From Paraburkholderia silvatlantica (GTDB lineage: Bacteria; Pseudomonadota; Gammaproteobacteria; Burkholderiales; Burkholderiaceae), in NCBI RefSeq assembly GCF_003096715.1, contig NZ_QEOL01000016.1:124001-188000 (forward strand): DNA of 64,000 nucleotides, in the 5' to 3' direction. The first letter of the stretch is position 1; every line of letters begins with the position of its first letter. Shown in pieces: positions 44,784 through 53,836 of this stretch. The notes beneath the pieces were generated by a model. It ran no database searches. It saw only the letters and a program-made list of their open reading frames with translations, and was not told the origin of the DNA. The translations under genes and the position numbers were made by a program.

Positions 44784-45656
44784 ATGGCCATTCAGAACAG
44801 TCAGGCGTCGCCCGGCATCCTGTTTGACGTGCGCCATGTGACGCGGCGTTTCGACGGCCTGACGGCGGTGGATCAGGTCAGCCTGTCCGTCGCCGAGGGC
44901 GAATGCGTGAGCGTGATCGGACCGAACGGTGCCGGCAAGTCGACACTTTTCAATCTGCTCGCGGGCACGGACAAGCCGGACGACGGCATCGTGCGCTTCG
45001 ACGGCGACGACGTTACGGGCTTCGCGCCCGAAGCATTGGCGCAGCGTGGGGTGGCGCGCACTTTCCAGCATGGCCGCGTGTTCGCCAATTTGAGCGTGCT
45101 GGACAACGTGCTGATCGGCGCACATTCGCGGCTTGCGATGACGCGGCGCGGCTGGCCGCTGATCGGTGCAATCGCGGAGGTGTATCGCGCGCTCGTGCCG
45201 GGCACGCGGCTGCGCCACGAAGACGAACAGTTGCGCGACGAAGCGAAGGCCGTACTGGCACGCTTTGGAACGCGGCTTATGCCGCGCATCGATGCACCCG
45301 CGCACAGCCTTTCCTATGCAAATCGCCGGCGCGTCGAAATCGCACGCGCTTTGATGCTGCATCCACGCATCCTGTTGCTCGACGAACCGACAGCCGGAAT
45401 GAACGAATCCGAAACCGCGGAGATGCTCGAACTGATCCTGCAACTCAAGCAGGAGGGGCTGACGATCCTGCTGATCGAGCACAAGCTGGATTTGGTGATG
45501 CGTCTGTCGGACCGCGTGATCGTGCTGGACGACGGCAGGAAAATCGCCTCGGGTCTGCCCGATGAAGTGCGCAACAACCCGCGCGTGATCGAGGCTTATC
45601 TCGGGCATCGGCATGTCGGGCAGCGGACGGGCCACGTCGTGCCCGCTGCTGCGTGA
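44784..45656 (+). CDS. ABC ATPase, LivG-like
   Basis: A 290-residue ATPase: Walker A GPNGAGKS, HGRVFANLSVLDNVLIGAH region after the Q-loop, signature LSYANRRRVEIARAL and Walker B ILLLDEPTAGMNESE, all as in LivG. A GAGGAG site sits properly before the second of two close ATGs (44784); the first (44778) would be too near it. The C-terminal YLGHRHVGQ extends slightly beyond the usual YLG end. It pairs with the LivF-like ATPase to drive the fused permease. Confidence 0.92.
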   Translation: MAIQNSQASPGILFDVRHVTRRFDGLTAVDQVSLSVAEGECVSVIGPNGAGKSTLFNLLAGTDKPDDGIVRFDGDDVTGFAPEALAQRGVARTFQHGRVFANLSVLDNVLIGAHSRLAMTRRGWPLIGAIAEVYRALVPGTRLRHEDEQLRDEAKAVLARFGTRLMPRIDAPAHSLSYANRRRVEIARALMLHPRILLLDEPTAGMNESETAEMLELILQLKQEGLTILLIEHKLDLVMRLSDRVIVLDDGRKIASGLPDEVRNNPRVIEAYLGHRHVGQRTGHVVPAAA

Positions 45657-45699
45657 GGTTTCTCGTGCGAGACAAGAACGGCAATACGCGAGTCGTGCC

Positions 45700-46440
45700 A
45701 TGACGGATATTTTGCTGAGGCTGGACAGCATCGACACTTTCTACGGTCAAAGCCAGGTGCATTTCGGCGTCGATCTCGCCGTGCCGCGCGGCGAGATCGT
45801 CTGCCTGCTGGGCGGCAATGCAAGCGGCAAATCGACCACGATGAAGGTGATACTCGGCCTGCACAAGCCGCGCTCGGGAGACGTGCTGTTCGAAGGCGCG
45901 TCCATCAAGGGGTTGCCGACGGCGCAGATTATCCGGCGCGGCATTGCATCGGTGCCGGAAGCGCGCCGCCTGTTCGGCGACATGACGGTGCGTGAGAACC
46001 TGCTGATGGGCGCGTTCTCGCGGCATGACCGCGATGGCATCGCGGCGGACTACGAACGCATGCTGGCACTCTTTCCGCGCGTCAAGGAGCGGCTCGCGCA
46101 GCGCGCCGGCACGCTGTCGGGCGGCGAGCAACAGATGCTGGCGATGGCGCGGGCGCTGATGAGCCGTCCGTCGCTGGTTTGCATGGACGAGCCGACCATG
46201 GGTCTATCGCCACTTTATGTCGACAAGGTGCTCGAACTGATCCACACGATCAATCAGCAGGGCGTGACGTTTTTTATGGTCGAGCAGAATGCGAGCCTCG
46301 CGTTGCAGATTGCGCATCGCGGGTATGTGCTGCAGACAGGGCGTGTGGTGCTCTCGGGCGAAGCGCGCACCTTGCTAGGCGATCAGCGTATCCGCGATGC
46401 GTATCTCGGCGGCGCGCTGGCCGCCGAGACGGCGTCGTAA
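45700..46440 (+). CDS. ABC ATPase, LivF-like
   Basis: A 246-residue ATPase: Walker A GGNASGKS (the usual form is GRNGAGKT, so it is slightly altered but keeps the Lys), FGDMTVRENLLMGA, signature LSGGEQQMLAMARAL, Walker B VCMDEPTMGLSP and VEQNASLAL, the LivF switch region. It ends the Liv-type operon and is followed by a strong hairpin. Confidence 0.92.
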   Translation: MTDILLRLDSIDTFYGQSQVHFGVDLAVPRGEIVCLLGGNASGKSTTMKVILGLHKPRSGDVLFEGASIKGLPTAQIIRRGIASVPEARRLFGDMTVRENLLMGAFSRHDRDGIAADYERMLALFPRVKERLAQRAGTLSGGEQQMLAMARALMSRPSLVCMDEPTMGLSPLYVDKVLELIHTINQQGVTFFMVEQNASLALQIAHRGYVLQTGRVVLSGEARTLLGDQRIRDAYLGGALAAETAS

Positions 46441-46442
46441 CG

Positions 46443-46470
46443 AACGCCGGGCTTCGATATGCCCGGCGTT
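46443..46470 (+). terminator. Hairpin after Liv-type operon
   Basis: Perfect ten-base arms AACGCCGGGC/GCCCGGCGTT with an eight-base loop, beginning two bases after the last stop. There is no long T-run, so termination may rely on the stem or on Rho. Confidence 0.6.
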
Positions 46471-46706
46471 GTCGTGCCGCGCTCTGGAGCGCCAGCGCGC
46501 TCAGGCGGTTCACGCGTGCACGAGTCCAACCGCGCGCCGTGCGTGAGTTCGCCCGGCAATGTGCGCGCCTGAGCTACATCGGCATGCGTGCCGCCGCGCA
46601 GGACAGTGAAGCCCGGTTCGGTGAAGTCTGCGATGGTCTGTTTGAGTGAACGTGCAGCTTCATGCCATTTTGCATTCGGCCGGCAATCGCGGCAGCGACC
46701 AAACCG

Positions 46707-47534
46707 CTATACGTTCCCCAGCCGCTTCTCCAGCCAACGCGTAAAGAGCGAAATCGGATAGCAGTAAGCGAAGAAGATAACCAGCGTCGCCAGATAGCTC
46801 AGCACAGTAAAGCTCGATCGCGCTACCGTGCTGCTCGCGACCTGCGCGGTGTCGATCAGATCGTGAATGCCGACCAGCGACGACAACGCTGTCCCCATCG
46901 TGATGATCGCGTAGACGTTCATCCATGGCGGCAGCATGCGTCGTATGCACTGCGGCAAGACGATATGCAACAGGATCTGCGCGCGTGAGAACGCGAGGGA
47001 ACCGGCCGCTTCCCATTGTGTGGTCGGAATCGAAGCCACCGCGCCGCGAAATACCTCGGCGATGTTGGCGCTGGCGGGAAGCGCCAGTGCAAGCGTCACC
47101 TTCAGCCAGTCCGGAAACGGAAACGTTGTGCCGAACAGCGTGAACTCGAACGGAAACACATACGTCGTGAAATAGACCAGAACCAGCCACGGCGCATTGC
47201 GAAAGGCCTGCACCCACAGTTTTGCCATGCGTCCCGGCAGCGAATGCGCGAGTGCCAGCGCACCGACCGCCAGGCCGAGGATCGAGCCAATCGCAATCGC
47301 GCCGATGCTGATCGACACGTTTAGCGCAAAACCATGCGCGAGCGCAGGCGCCCACTCGACGAAGCGCGCCAGCGTTTCGCCCCGTGCGCCGGAGTCGGGC
47401 GCGAACGCCCATAGCAGTGCACCCGCAACCAGCACACCGAGCGCCGCAGCGACGCCAGGCGCGGGGCCGCGTATGCGCTTTGCCGGGCGGGTTTCTGCAA
47501 CAGGAAAAGACGATGCAGCCGACCTAGGCGCCAT
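46707..47534 (-). CDS. ABC permease, polar amino-acid type (HisM/GlnP)
   Basis: A 275-residue permease with a polar 30-residue N-terminal extension, then about five helices. The family segments are FALNVSISIGAIAIGSILGLA, split at the first helix, QAFRNAPWLVLVYF and the coupling loop TTQWEAAGSLAFSRAQILLHIVLPQ. It overlaps the other permease gene by eleven bases and is the last gene of the minus-strand set binding protein, permease, permease. The matching ATPase is divergent, at 49459. The polar amino-acid family fits cystine, cysteine derivatives or other amino acids. Confidence 0.9.
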   Translation of the reverse strand: MAPRSAASSFPVAETRPAKRIRGPAPGVAAALGVLVAGALLWAFAPDSGARGETLARFVEWAPALAHGFALNVSISIGAIAIGSILGLAVGALALAHSLPGRMAKLWVQAFRNAPWLVLVYFTTYVFPFEFTLFGTTFPFPDWLKVTLALALPASANIAEVFRGAVASIPTTQWEAAGSLAFSRAQILLHIVLPQCIRRMLPPWMNVYAIITMGTALSSLVGIHDLIDTAQVASSTVARSSFTVLSYLATLVIFFAYCYPISLFTRWLEKRLGNV

Positions 47535-48267
47535 AACCGGGAATCCATAAACGTCGTTCGAGCCAGCGTCCTGCGCGGCTCACCAGCCACGTGAGCAGGC
47601 CGAAAAAAAGCAGAATGACGATCATCAACGCGAGCACGTTGTCGCGCTGCGTCCAGATCATGATGGACTGGTAAGTGATATCGCCGACGGCAATCGCCGA
47701 TGCGAGCGCCGTCGCTTTCACCAGTTCGACGACGTTATTGACCAGCGAGGGTAGCGCCGTGCGAAACGCGAGCGGCAGTTCGATGCGCCAGAAACGCGTG
47801 GCGCGGTCGAAACCCAGCGACGCAGCCCCCTCGAGCGTTTGCGCCGGCAACGCGTCGAACCCTGCGCGCAATGCCTCCGCGTGAAAGGCGCCCTTGTGCA
47901 GCGACAGCACCAGCACAACCCAGAAAAACGGCCTGAACGGGTTGTCGATATGACTCTCGCGCAGCCACTGGGTAATCAGCATGTTCAGCACGAGAAACGC
48001 GCAATACAGCTGCACCAGTGTCGGCGTGTTCCGCGTGAGTTCGACGTAGGCGCGCGCGGATGCGGCGATCCACACGTTCCGGTGCCGCAACGCAATGAGC
48101 AGCAGCAAGCCCGCGAGCGCACTGCCGAACATCGTCGCGATGACCAGTTCGACGCTCACCACGATGCCCTGTAAGAAGGGCACGCGGTCGTACGCATCGA
48201 AGAGGAAACGATAGTCGACACCCGCATGCGCCGCCGCATCGACCCACGAATGTAAAGAGAACGCCAT
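47524..48267 (-). CDS. ABC permease, polar amino-acid type (HisQ/GlnP)
   Basis: A 247-residue permease: GIVVSVELVIATMFGSALAG, VELTRNTPTLVQLYCAF and the EAA loop QTLEGAASLGFDRATRFWRIELPL. The start at 48267 lies two bases after the binding-protein stop; its ribosome site would be inside the end of that gene and is weak. It should form a heterodimer with the permease downstream. Confidence 0.9.
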   Translation of the reverse strand: MAFSLHSWVDAAAHAGVDYRFLFDAYDRVPFLQGIVVSVELVIATMFGSALAGLLLLIALRHRNVWIAASARAYVELTRNTPTLVQLYCAFLVLNMLITQWLRESHIDNPFRPFFWVVLVLSLHKGAFHAEALRAGFDALPAQTLEGAASLGFDRATRFWRIELPLAFRTALPSLVNNVVELVKATALASAIAVGDITYQSIMIWTQRDNVLALMIVILLFFGLLTWLVSRAGRWLERRLWIPGYGA

Positions 48268-48269
48268 GT

Positions 48270-49133
48270 CTATTGTACGGAGGGCAACTGCTTGTGCCAC
48301 TCTGCGAGCGCAGGCGACGCCGGCGTCAGACCATTCTTCGCTTCGTCTTCGATAAGCCAGCCCGTGCGATGCCAGTCACGAACGATGGCATCGAGCTTCG
48401 CTGCTGTGTCCTTTTCGCCTTGCCGTACCCAGATCACCGAAGGCGCCGGTTCGAGTTCCGGCTGCAGCGTGCGGTAATCACGCCATTCGGGATCATGCTG
48501 CTGCAACGGATAGAGCAACGGTGCAGCGTCATGCACGGCTGCGACGCAGCTTCCGCCGCGCAGCGCGAGCAGCGATTGCGACGCGCCGGGGAATGCGCGC
48601 GGTATCGCGCCGTATTTCTCGACCACGGGGCGGATATAACTGCTGCCTTGCGAAATGCAAACCGGCTTGCCGCGCAGATCTTCCCACTTGGCGATACCGC
48701 TCGAATTCGGCGTGATCGCCGTGCCGCCTACGCGATAGTACGGCGTCGGTACGTGGTCGAGAATCTCGCCGCGTTGCGCGTTGTATTCCATGTTCGCGAT
48801 CAGGATATCGACCTTGCCTTGTTGCAGGAATTGAACGCGCGTCGAGGGCAGCACGGAGACGAGCTGGACCTTCACGCCGAGACGCTTGCCGATGTCATTC
48901 GCGAGGTCGACATTCATGCCGCGTGGCTGCTGGGTTTGCGGATCGAGCGAGCCAAACGGACTGCCTGCAATCATCACGCCAACGGCGATTTCATGGCGTG
49001 AATTGATCTTGTCGAGCGTCTGGTCTGCGTGAGCGTGCGGCGCGAATAGCGTCGCGGCGAGCGCCGCAAGCAGCGAAAACCGCAGCGAGAAACCCACGGA
49101 TATTTTGTTATGAACCCCTTTACTGACTGTCAT
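48270..49133 (-). CDS. ABC amino-acid-binding protein (SBP_bac_3), copy 1
   Basis: A 287-residue periplasmic protein with a signal peptide ending at PHAHADQT. The mature part opens LDKINSRHEIAVGVMIAG and contains PRGMNVDLANDIGKRLG, standard for the family. It is paralogous to the protein at 53833, sharing RVQFLQQGKVD, PSVIWVRQGE against PSVIWVRKGQ, and KDWHRTG-type endings; both replace the usual aromatic ligand loop similarly. Only one permease pair and one ATPase are present for the two binding proteins, so they probably feed the same channel with different ligands. Confidence 0.9.
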   Translation of the reverse strand: MTVSKGVHNKISVGFSLRFSLLAALAATLFAPHAHADQTLDKINSRHEIAVGVMIAGSPFGSLDPQTQQPRGMNVDLANDIGKRLGVKVQLVSVLPSTRVQFLQQGKVDILIANMEYNAQRGEILDHVPTPYYRVGGTAITPNSSGIAKWEDLRGKPVCISQGSSYIRPVVEKYGAIPRAFPGASQSLLALRGGSCVAAVHDAAPLLYPLQQHDPEWRDYRTLQPELEPAPSVIWVRQGEKDTAAKLDAIVRDWHRTGWLIEDEAKNGLTPASPALAEWHKQLPSVQ

Positions 49134-49458
49134 GGGCGATCGGATAAATGAAATGACTGAGGCGATCAGGCGAACCACGGCGAATAATCCAGAGCCGGAC
49201 GGCATACCCTATGCCAATCCCGATTCGCGGCCAACGAAATGAATCTGCTAAGCAAAGCACGCAGACGTTAAAGCGTGTCCGTATATGCCGTCGCGCCGTT
49301 CTCGTGCATACAGCAGATCGCCGCATAAGGTTTTGCCGATTCGTTGGTTAGTGAATGCCTTTTGCGTTCCTAGAATGATCGGCTGCTGCGTGCGCAACTG
49401 GCTTGACGCGCGGCACCGCGCCATCGAAACCGGCCCGAAAACCAACCGTGGAGGCGGC
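49134..49458. other. Divergent promoter region of amino-acid ABC genes
   Basis: About 325 bases with no supported gene, between the binding-protein set (minus) and the ATPase-enzyme set (plus). A TTAGTG-N17-TAGAAT pair near 49350-49376 is a weak promoter candidate toward the plus strand. No strong dyad was seen. Confidence 0.45.
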
Positions 49459-50331
49459 ATGAACCGCATTGCTATCGACGAACAGACGGCCCTCGTCAAC
49501 GCCCACGCTGCCGGTCATGTGTTGCTGTCGTTGCGCGACGTGCATTTGCAATACGGCAATACGTCTGTGCTCAACGGCATCGATTTGTCAGTGCAGCGCG
49601 GCCAGGCCGTGTCGATCATCGGCCCGTCAGGGTCGGGCAAGTCGACCATTCTGCGTTGCATCAATGGCCTCGTGTCGCCGCAACGCGGCGAGATTCATGT
49701 CGATGGCATCGATGTACGCGCGCTAACGACCGATGCCCAACGCATCGCATTGCGCAAGCGGATCGGCTTCGTGTTTCAGCAGTACAACCTCTTTCCGCAT
49801 CTGAACGTGCTGGACAACCTGACCATCGCGCCGATGCGCGTACTCGGCCGCAGCCGCGCGGAAGCCGAGGGCGACGCGCATGCGCTGCTTGCCAGGGTGC
49901 GGCTAGGCAACAAGGCAAAGGCCTATGCCGGCGCGTTGTCGGGCGGCCAGCAGCAACGCGTGGCGATTGCCCGCACGCTCGCCATGCGGCCTGATCTGAT
50001 CCTGTTCGACGAAGTGACATCGGCACTCGATCCCGAGACCGTTGGCGAAGTGCTCAACGTCATCGGTGAACTGGCCGACGAAGGACAGACCTGCGTACTG
50101 GTCACACACGAAATGCGCTTCGCGGAGGACATCAGCGACGAAGTGTTTTTTACGGAAGGCGGCGTGATCGTCGAACACGGCAGCGCCCAGCAGATCTTCC
50201 ACGATCCCGTTCACGAACGAACCAGGCTCTTTTTGCAGCGTGCCCGGGGCGAAGACTGTGCGGGCCGCATGCGGCGGCGTGACCAGCGCGACACGCCAAC
50301 CACACACGATACCTCAATCCGACGATCATGA
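49459..50331 (+). CDS. ABC ATPase, polar amino-acid type (GlnQ/HisP)
   Basis: A 290-residue ATPase with a 20-residue leader before LLSLRDVHLQYGNTSVLNGI. Walker A GPSGSGKS, FVFQQYNLFPHLNVLDNL, signature LSGGQQQRVAIARTLAM, Walker B LILFDEVTSALDPE and VTHEMRFAED are all GlnQ-type. The last 25 residues are a basic, low-complexity tail beyond the usual end. A GGAGG site precedes the ATG. Its stop overlaps the start of the cysteine-dioxygenase-like gene as ATGA, so transporter ATPase and metabolic enzymes are coupled: strong evidence that the imported compound is what the enzymes act on. Confidence 0.92.
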   Translation: MNRIAIDEQTALVNAHAAGHVLLSLRDVHLQYGNTSVLNGIDLSVQRGQAVSIIGPSGSGKSTILRCINGLVSPQRGEIHVDGIDVRALTTDAQRIALRKRIGFVFQQYNLFPHLNVLDNLTIAPMRVLGRSRAEAEGDAHALLARVRLGNKAKAYAGALSGGQQQRVAIARTLAMRPDLILFDEVTSALDPETVGEVLNVIGELADEGQTCVLVTHEMRFAEDISDEVFFTEGGVIVEHGSAQQIFHDPVHERTRLFLQRARGEDCAGRMRRRDQRDTPTTHDTSIRRS

Positions 50332-50960
50332 GCACAACCACCAACGAAGCCGTCACGGACGTGGCGGCGCAACGCAAGGCCGCGGTGCAGGCGCTGCTTG
50401 CCGATGCACGCACAATCATCGACGAAAAAGGCGTGACGCGCGAAGCGCTTGCCGCAATCAGCGCGCGCCTGCTCGAACTCGCAACGCATCGCGCGCTGTT
50501 CGACTCCGCCGATTTTCCGCCGCCGCAACGCGATAGCGGCGATACGTCGACGCGTTATCGCCTCAATCCCGGCGAAGACGGTTTCGCGCTGTATCTGAAC
50601 TCGCTGCTGCCCGGCAAGACGACGATCCCGCACAACCACGACACGTGGGCGGCGATCGCGGCGATCGACGGTGCCGAACTGAACCGCATCTATCGTCGCA
50701 CCGACGACGGCCGCGACCCGGAACGCGCGAAAATCGAACTGGCACAGGAAGTCGTCGTGCGCCCCGGCGTGCCCATCGCATTCCTTCCCGACGATATTCA
50801 TAGCATTCACGTTGGCGGCGCGGAGCCGACGCTGCATTTCCATCTTTATGGCCGTCCGCTCGAAACGCTGACGGGGCGGCTCGGCTTCGAGACCGACACC
50901 GGACTGATCGTGCGTTATAACGCGACGCATATGCAACGTGCGACGCAGGCGGTAGGTTGA
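50328..50960 (+). CDS. Cysteine dioxygenase-like cupin protein
   Basis: A 210-residue protein resembling the cysteine dioxygenase family of thiol dioxygenases. The first cupin motif is PHNHDTWAAIAAIDG with His102 and His104, and FLPDDIHSIHVGG supplies the third iron-ligand histidine (His158 or His161); a later LHFHLYG is also conserved in this family. Enzymes of this type oxidise a thiol such as cysteine or 3-mercaptopropionate to its sulfinate using Fe(II) and O2. It lies between the amino-acid ABC ATPase and a cystathionine-lyase-like gene, each overlapping it by a few bases. A thiol produced by the lyase or imported directly would be a fitting substrate, by inference. Confidence 0.82.
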   Translation: MSTTTNEAVTDVAAQRKAAVQALLADARTIIDEKGVTREALAAISARLLELATHRALFDSADFPPPQRDSGDTSTRYRLNPGEDGFALYLNSLLPGKTTIPHNHDTWAAIAAIDGAELNRIYRRTDDGRDPERAKIELAQEVVVRPGVPIAFLPDDIHSIHVGGAEPTLHFHLYGRPLETLTGRLGFETDTGLIVRYNATHMQRATQAVG

Positions 50961-52150
50961 TGACGGCACCCGGCGATCAGCTTCTGACCCGCGTCGTGCA
51001 TGCGGGCTCGCCGCCATTCGATCACGGCGCGGCGCCTGTCAACGTGCCTGTTGTACGCACGAGTACCGTGCGCTTTGCGAGCGACGCCGACCGTGTCGCG
51101 CTCAATCTTCGACGTGAAGCGGGCGAGCCTGTCGGTACCTACGGGCGGCACGGCATGGCGACGCACCGCGCGCTGGAAGCCGCGATTGCCGAACTCGAAG
51201 GCGCAGATGAAGTGCTGCTGGCGCCTTCCGGCTTGTCGGCGGTGTCGCTGGTCTTTATCGCCCTGCTGTCGCCGGGCGACCATGTGCTGGTGCAGGACAG
51301 TGTGTATGGGCCGGTGCGCGAACGCGTGGAGCCGTTGCTCACGCGGTTGGGCGTATCCGTCAGTTATTTCAGCGCGAGCGACGGCGTGCCCACGGCAAGC
51401 GTCAGGCCGAGTACGCGGCTCATCTATGCAGAGTCGCCGTCGTCGTTCCTGTACGAGGTGATCGATCTACCGGCGCTTGCGGCATTCGCGCGCGAACATC
51501 GCATCCTGCTGGCCGCGGACAATACGTGGGGCGCCGGGCTACTGTACCGGCCGCTCGCGCTCGGCGCGGACATCTCCGTGCAGGCGGTCACGAAATATCT
51601 TGGCGGCCATTCCGATCTGATGCAAGGCGCGGTATCGACTGCGAATCCCGCGCTGGCCAGCGAACTTCGCGATGCACACGACGCGCTCGGCCTGAGCGTG
51701 AGCGCGGACGACGCATGGCTGGCGCTGCGCGGTATCCGTACGCTCGCCGTGCGGCTCGCCCAGCATGGCCGCAATGCACTGGAGGTCGCGCAATACCTGC
51801 AGACCGAGCGCAATGCGATCTCGCGCGTGTTCCATCCCGCGCTGCCCGACGATCCGGGCCATACGCTATGGCGGCGGGATTTCACGGGCGCCAATGGACT
51901 CGTTTCATTCGCGTTGCGCAACGCGGATCAGACGAAGGCCGGCGCGTTCGTCGATGCATTGCGTCTGTTCGGCATCGGCGCGTCGTGGGGCGGCTACGAA
52001 AGCCTCGCGCTGGTCGCGCCGCCGTCCCGAGTGTGCGAACACAGTTTTTGGCGCGGCGATGAACCCGTGGTGCGGCTCCACATCGGCCTCGAAGATCCCG
52101 CCGATCTGATCGCCGATCTCAGGCAGGCCTTTCACCGCGTCCTTCAGTAG
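50960..52150 (+). CDS. Cystathionine beta-lyase-type PLP enzyme
   Basis: A 396-residue Cys/Met-metabolism PLP enzyme. Lys212 in QAVTKYLGGHSDLMQG binds PLP; APSGLSAVSLVFIALLSPGD and the aspartate in LLAADNTWGAG are the phosphate-loop and pyridine-nitrogen contacts. The C-terminus contains WGGYESLALVAPP and VRLHIGLEDPADLIADL, typical of the MetC branch. Such enzymes cleave C-S bonds by beta-elimination, giving pyruvate, ammonia and a thiol, and many act on S-substituted cysteines. The TGATG overlap with the dioxygenase-like gene implies joint translation. Lyase, thiol dioxygenase and rhodanese in a row make a coherent sulfur pathway. Confidence 0.9.
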   Translation: MTAPGDQLLTRVVHAGSPPFDHGAAPVNVPVVRTSTVRFASDADRVALNLRREAGEPVGTYGRHGMATHRALEAAIAELEGADEVLLAPSGLSAVSLVFIALLSPGDHVLVQDSVYGPVRERVEPLLTRLGVSVSYFSASDGVPTASVRPSTRLIYAESPSSFLYEVIDLPALAAFAREHRILLAADNTWGAGLLYRPLALGADISVQAVTKYLGGHSDLMQGAVSTANPALASELRDAHDALGLSVSADDAWLALRGIRTLAVRLAQHGRNALEVAQYLQTERNAISRVFHPALPDDPGHTLWRRDFTGANGLVSFALRNADQTKAGAFVDALRLFGIGASWGGYESLALVAPPSRVCEHSFWRGDEPVVRLHIGLEDPADLIADLRQAFHRVLQ

Positions 52151-52189
52151 GCAGCGCACTTTCTCCATTTCATTGCTGATCGAATCCGA

Positions 52190-53836
52190 ATGACAGACAG
52201 TTTTCCGCTGATTCCCGCGACGACCGTGCGCGAATGGTTGAACGACACACAGGAGCTCGCGTTATTCGACGTGCGCGAAGCCGGCGAATTTGGTGAGGGC
52301 CATCCGTTCTTCGCGATTCCGCTACCGTATAGCCGGCTCGAACTCGATGCCGGGAGGCTTGCGCCGCGTCGCAGCGTGCGCGTCGTCCTTATCGACGACG
52401 GCGCTGATAACGATGCGGTTGCGAGGCGTGCCGCAACACGTCTGCATGCGCTGGGCTATACCCGCGTGTCGATTCTGCAGGGCGGGGCGCGAGGATGGGC
52501 CGAGGCGGGCTACACGCTTTTCAAAGGCGTCAACGTGCCGTCGAAAACTTTCGGTGAACTGGTCGAGCACGCATTCGGCACGCCGCATCTGTCGGCGAAG
52601 GAGCTCGCGCAATGGCAGGCCAGGGGCGAGCCGCTTGTGCTGCTGGATGGACGTACTGTCGAAGAGCACGAGAAGATGACCATTCCCGGCGCGATCAGTT
52701 GCCCGAATGGCGAACTGCCGTACCGGATCGGCGCGCTCGCTGCCGATCCTGAGACGCCCATCGTGATTCACTGTGCGGGCCGCACTCGCAGCATCATCGG
52801 CGCGCAGCTATTGCGCAGCCTCGGCATACCCAATCGCGTCATTGCGCTGGAAAACGGAACACAGGGCTGGACACTGGCCGGACTCAAACTCGAGTACCGC
52901 AGTACGCGGCGCTATCCGGATGCGGTTGAAGAGCGCGCCATAGCCGACGCGCGCAAGCGCGCCGTTGAACTGGCGCAGCGTTTCGGGTTGGCGTCGCTCG
53001 ATACGCGCACAGGACAGGCCTGGCTCGATGCGCCCGATCGCACCACGTATCTGCTCGACGTGCGCAGTGCCGAGGAGTTCGCCCGCGATGGCGTACCCGG
53101 CGCGGTGCACGCACCCGGCGGTCAACTGCTGCAGGCAACCGATCAGACCATCGGCGTGCGCGGTGCGCGCGTATTGCTGGTCGATCACGATCGGGTGCGG
53201 GCGCCCGTGATCGCGACGTGGCTCGTGCAGCTCGGTTTTGAAGCGGCGCTTATTGCGGAACATCACGCGCGCGCCTTGCGTCCGACCGAAGGCGACGCTG
53301 CCACTGCACCGCGCGGCACCGACGTGGATCGCGTCGGCGCGGACGGACTGCGCGCATTGCGTGGCGCAGACGGCGTGCATCTGATCGATTTGCGCCCGAG
53401 TGCGGCCTATCGCAAGGGCCATCCTCAGGGCGCGCGCTGGTCGATCCGGCCGAGGCTGCTCGATGCGTTTGCTGGCATCGATCGCTCCGCGCGAATCGTG
53501 CTGTATGCGGATGCTTCGGAACTCGCCTTGCTCGCCGCTCTCGATCTGCGCGATGCGGGATTCGTGAATGTGTCGGTTGCTGAAGCCGGTATCGATACCT
53601 TCAAACAGGCAGGGTTTGCGCTGGAAGCAACACCGCAGACGCCGCCCGATCGTGAGCGCATCGACTATCTGTTCTTCGTGCACGACCGCCATGAAGGCAA
53701 TCTCGATTCCGCGCGCGCCTATCTGTCCTGGGAAACGGGTTTGATCGCCCAGTGTGCAGCCGATGAGCTTCAACACTTCAGGATCGCTGCGCAGCCCCCC
53801 GTTTCCGACATGCTTTCCGGGTTGACCCATTCATGA
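52190..53836 (+). CDS. Four-domain rhodanese-like sulfurtransferase
   Basis: A 548-residue protein made of four rhodanese repeats at about residues 8-112, 125-235, 262-365 and 375-475, then a 70-residue tail. Only the second repeat has an active-site cysteine (Cys195 in IVIHCAGRTRS). The equivalent loops of the others read LIDDGADND, LLVDHDRVRA and LYADASELA, so they are non-catalytic. It should carry persulfide sulfur released by the neighbouring C-S lyase, with the inactive repeats as structural or recognition modules. It lies 39 bases after the lyase gene and its stop overlaps the next binding-protein gene as ATGA. Confidence 0.88.
   Translation: MTDSFPLIPATTVREWLNDTQELALFDVREAGEFGEGHPFFAIPLPYSRLELDAGRLAPRRSVRVVLIDDGADNDAVARRAATRLHALGYTRVSILQGGARGWAEAGYTLFKGVNVPSKTFGELVEHAFGTPHLSAKELAQWQARGEPLVLLDGRTVEEHEKMTIPGAISCPNGELPYRIGALAADPETPIVIHCAGRTRSIIGAQLLRSLGIPNRVIALENGTQGWTLAGLKLEYRSTRRYPDAVEERAIADARKRAVELAQRFGLASLDTRTGQAWLDAPDRTTYLLDVRSAEEFARDGVPGAVHAPGGQLLQATDQTIGVRGARVLLVDHDRVRAPVIATWLVQLGFEAALIAEHHARALRPTEGDAATAPRGTDVDRVGADGLRALRGADGVHLIDLRPSAAYRKGHPQGARWSIRPRLLDAFAGIDRSARIVLYADASELALLAALDLRDAGFVNVSVAEAGIDTFKQAGFALEATPQTPPDRERIDYLFFVHDRHEGNLDSARAYLSWETGLIAQCAADELQHFRIAAQPPVSDMLSGLTHS

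Noticed and set aside
43637-44791. 384-codon minus-strand open frame opposite the LivM half
   Set aside because: Gln/Arg-rich shadow translation without motifs; the plus-strand permease is unambiguous.
46179-46649. Plus-strand open frame running past the LivF-like gene
   Set aside because: Most of it is an out-of-frame reading of the ATPase, and the remainder crosses the terminator hairpin.
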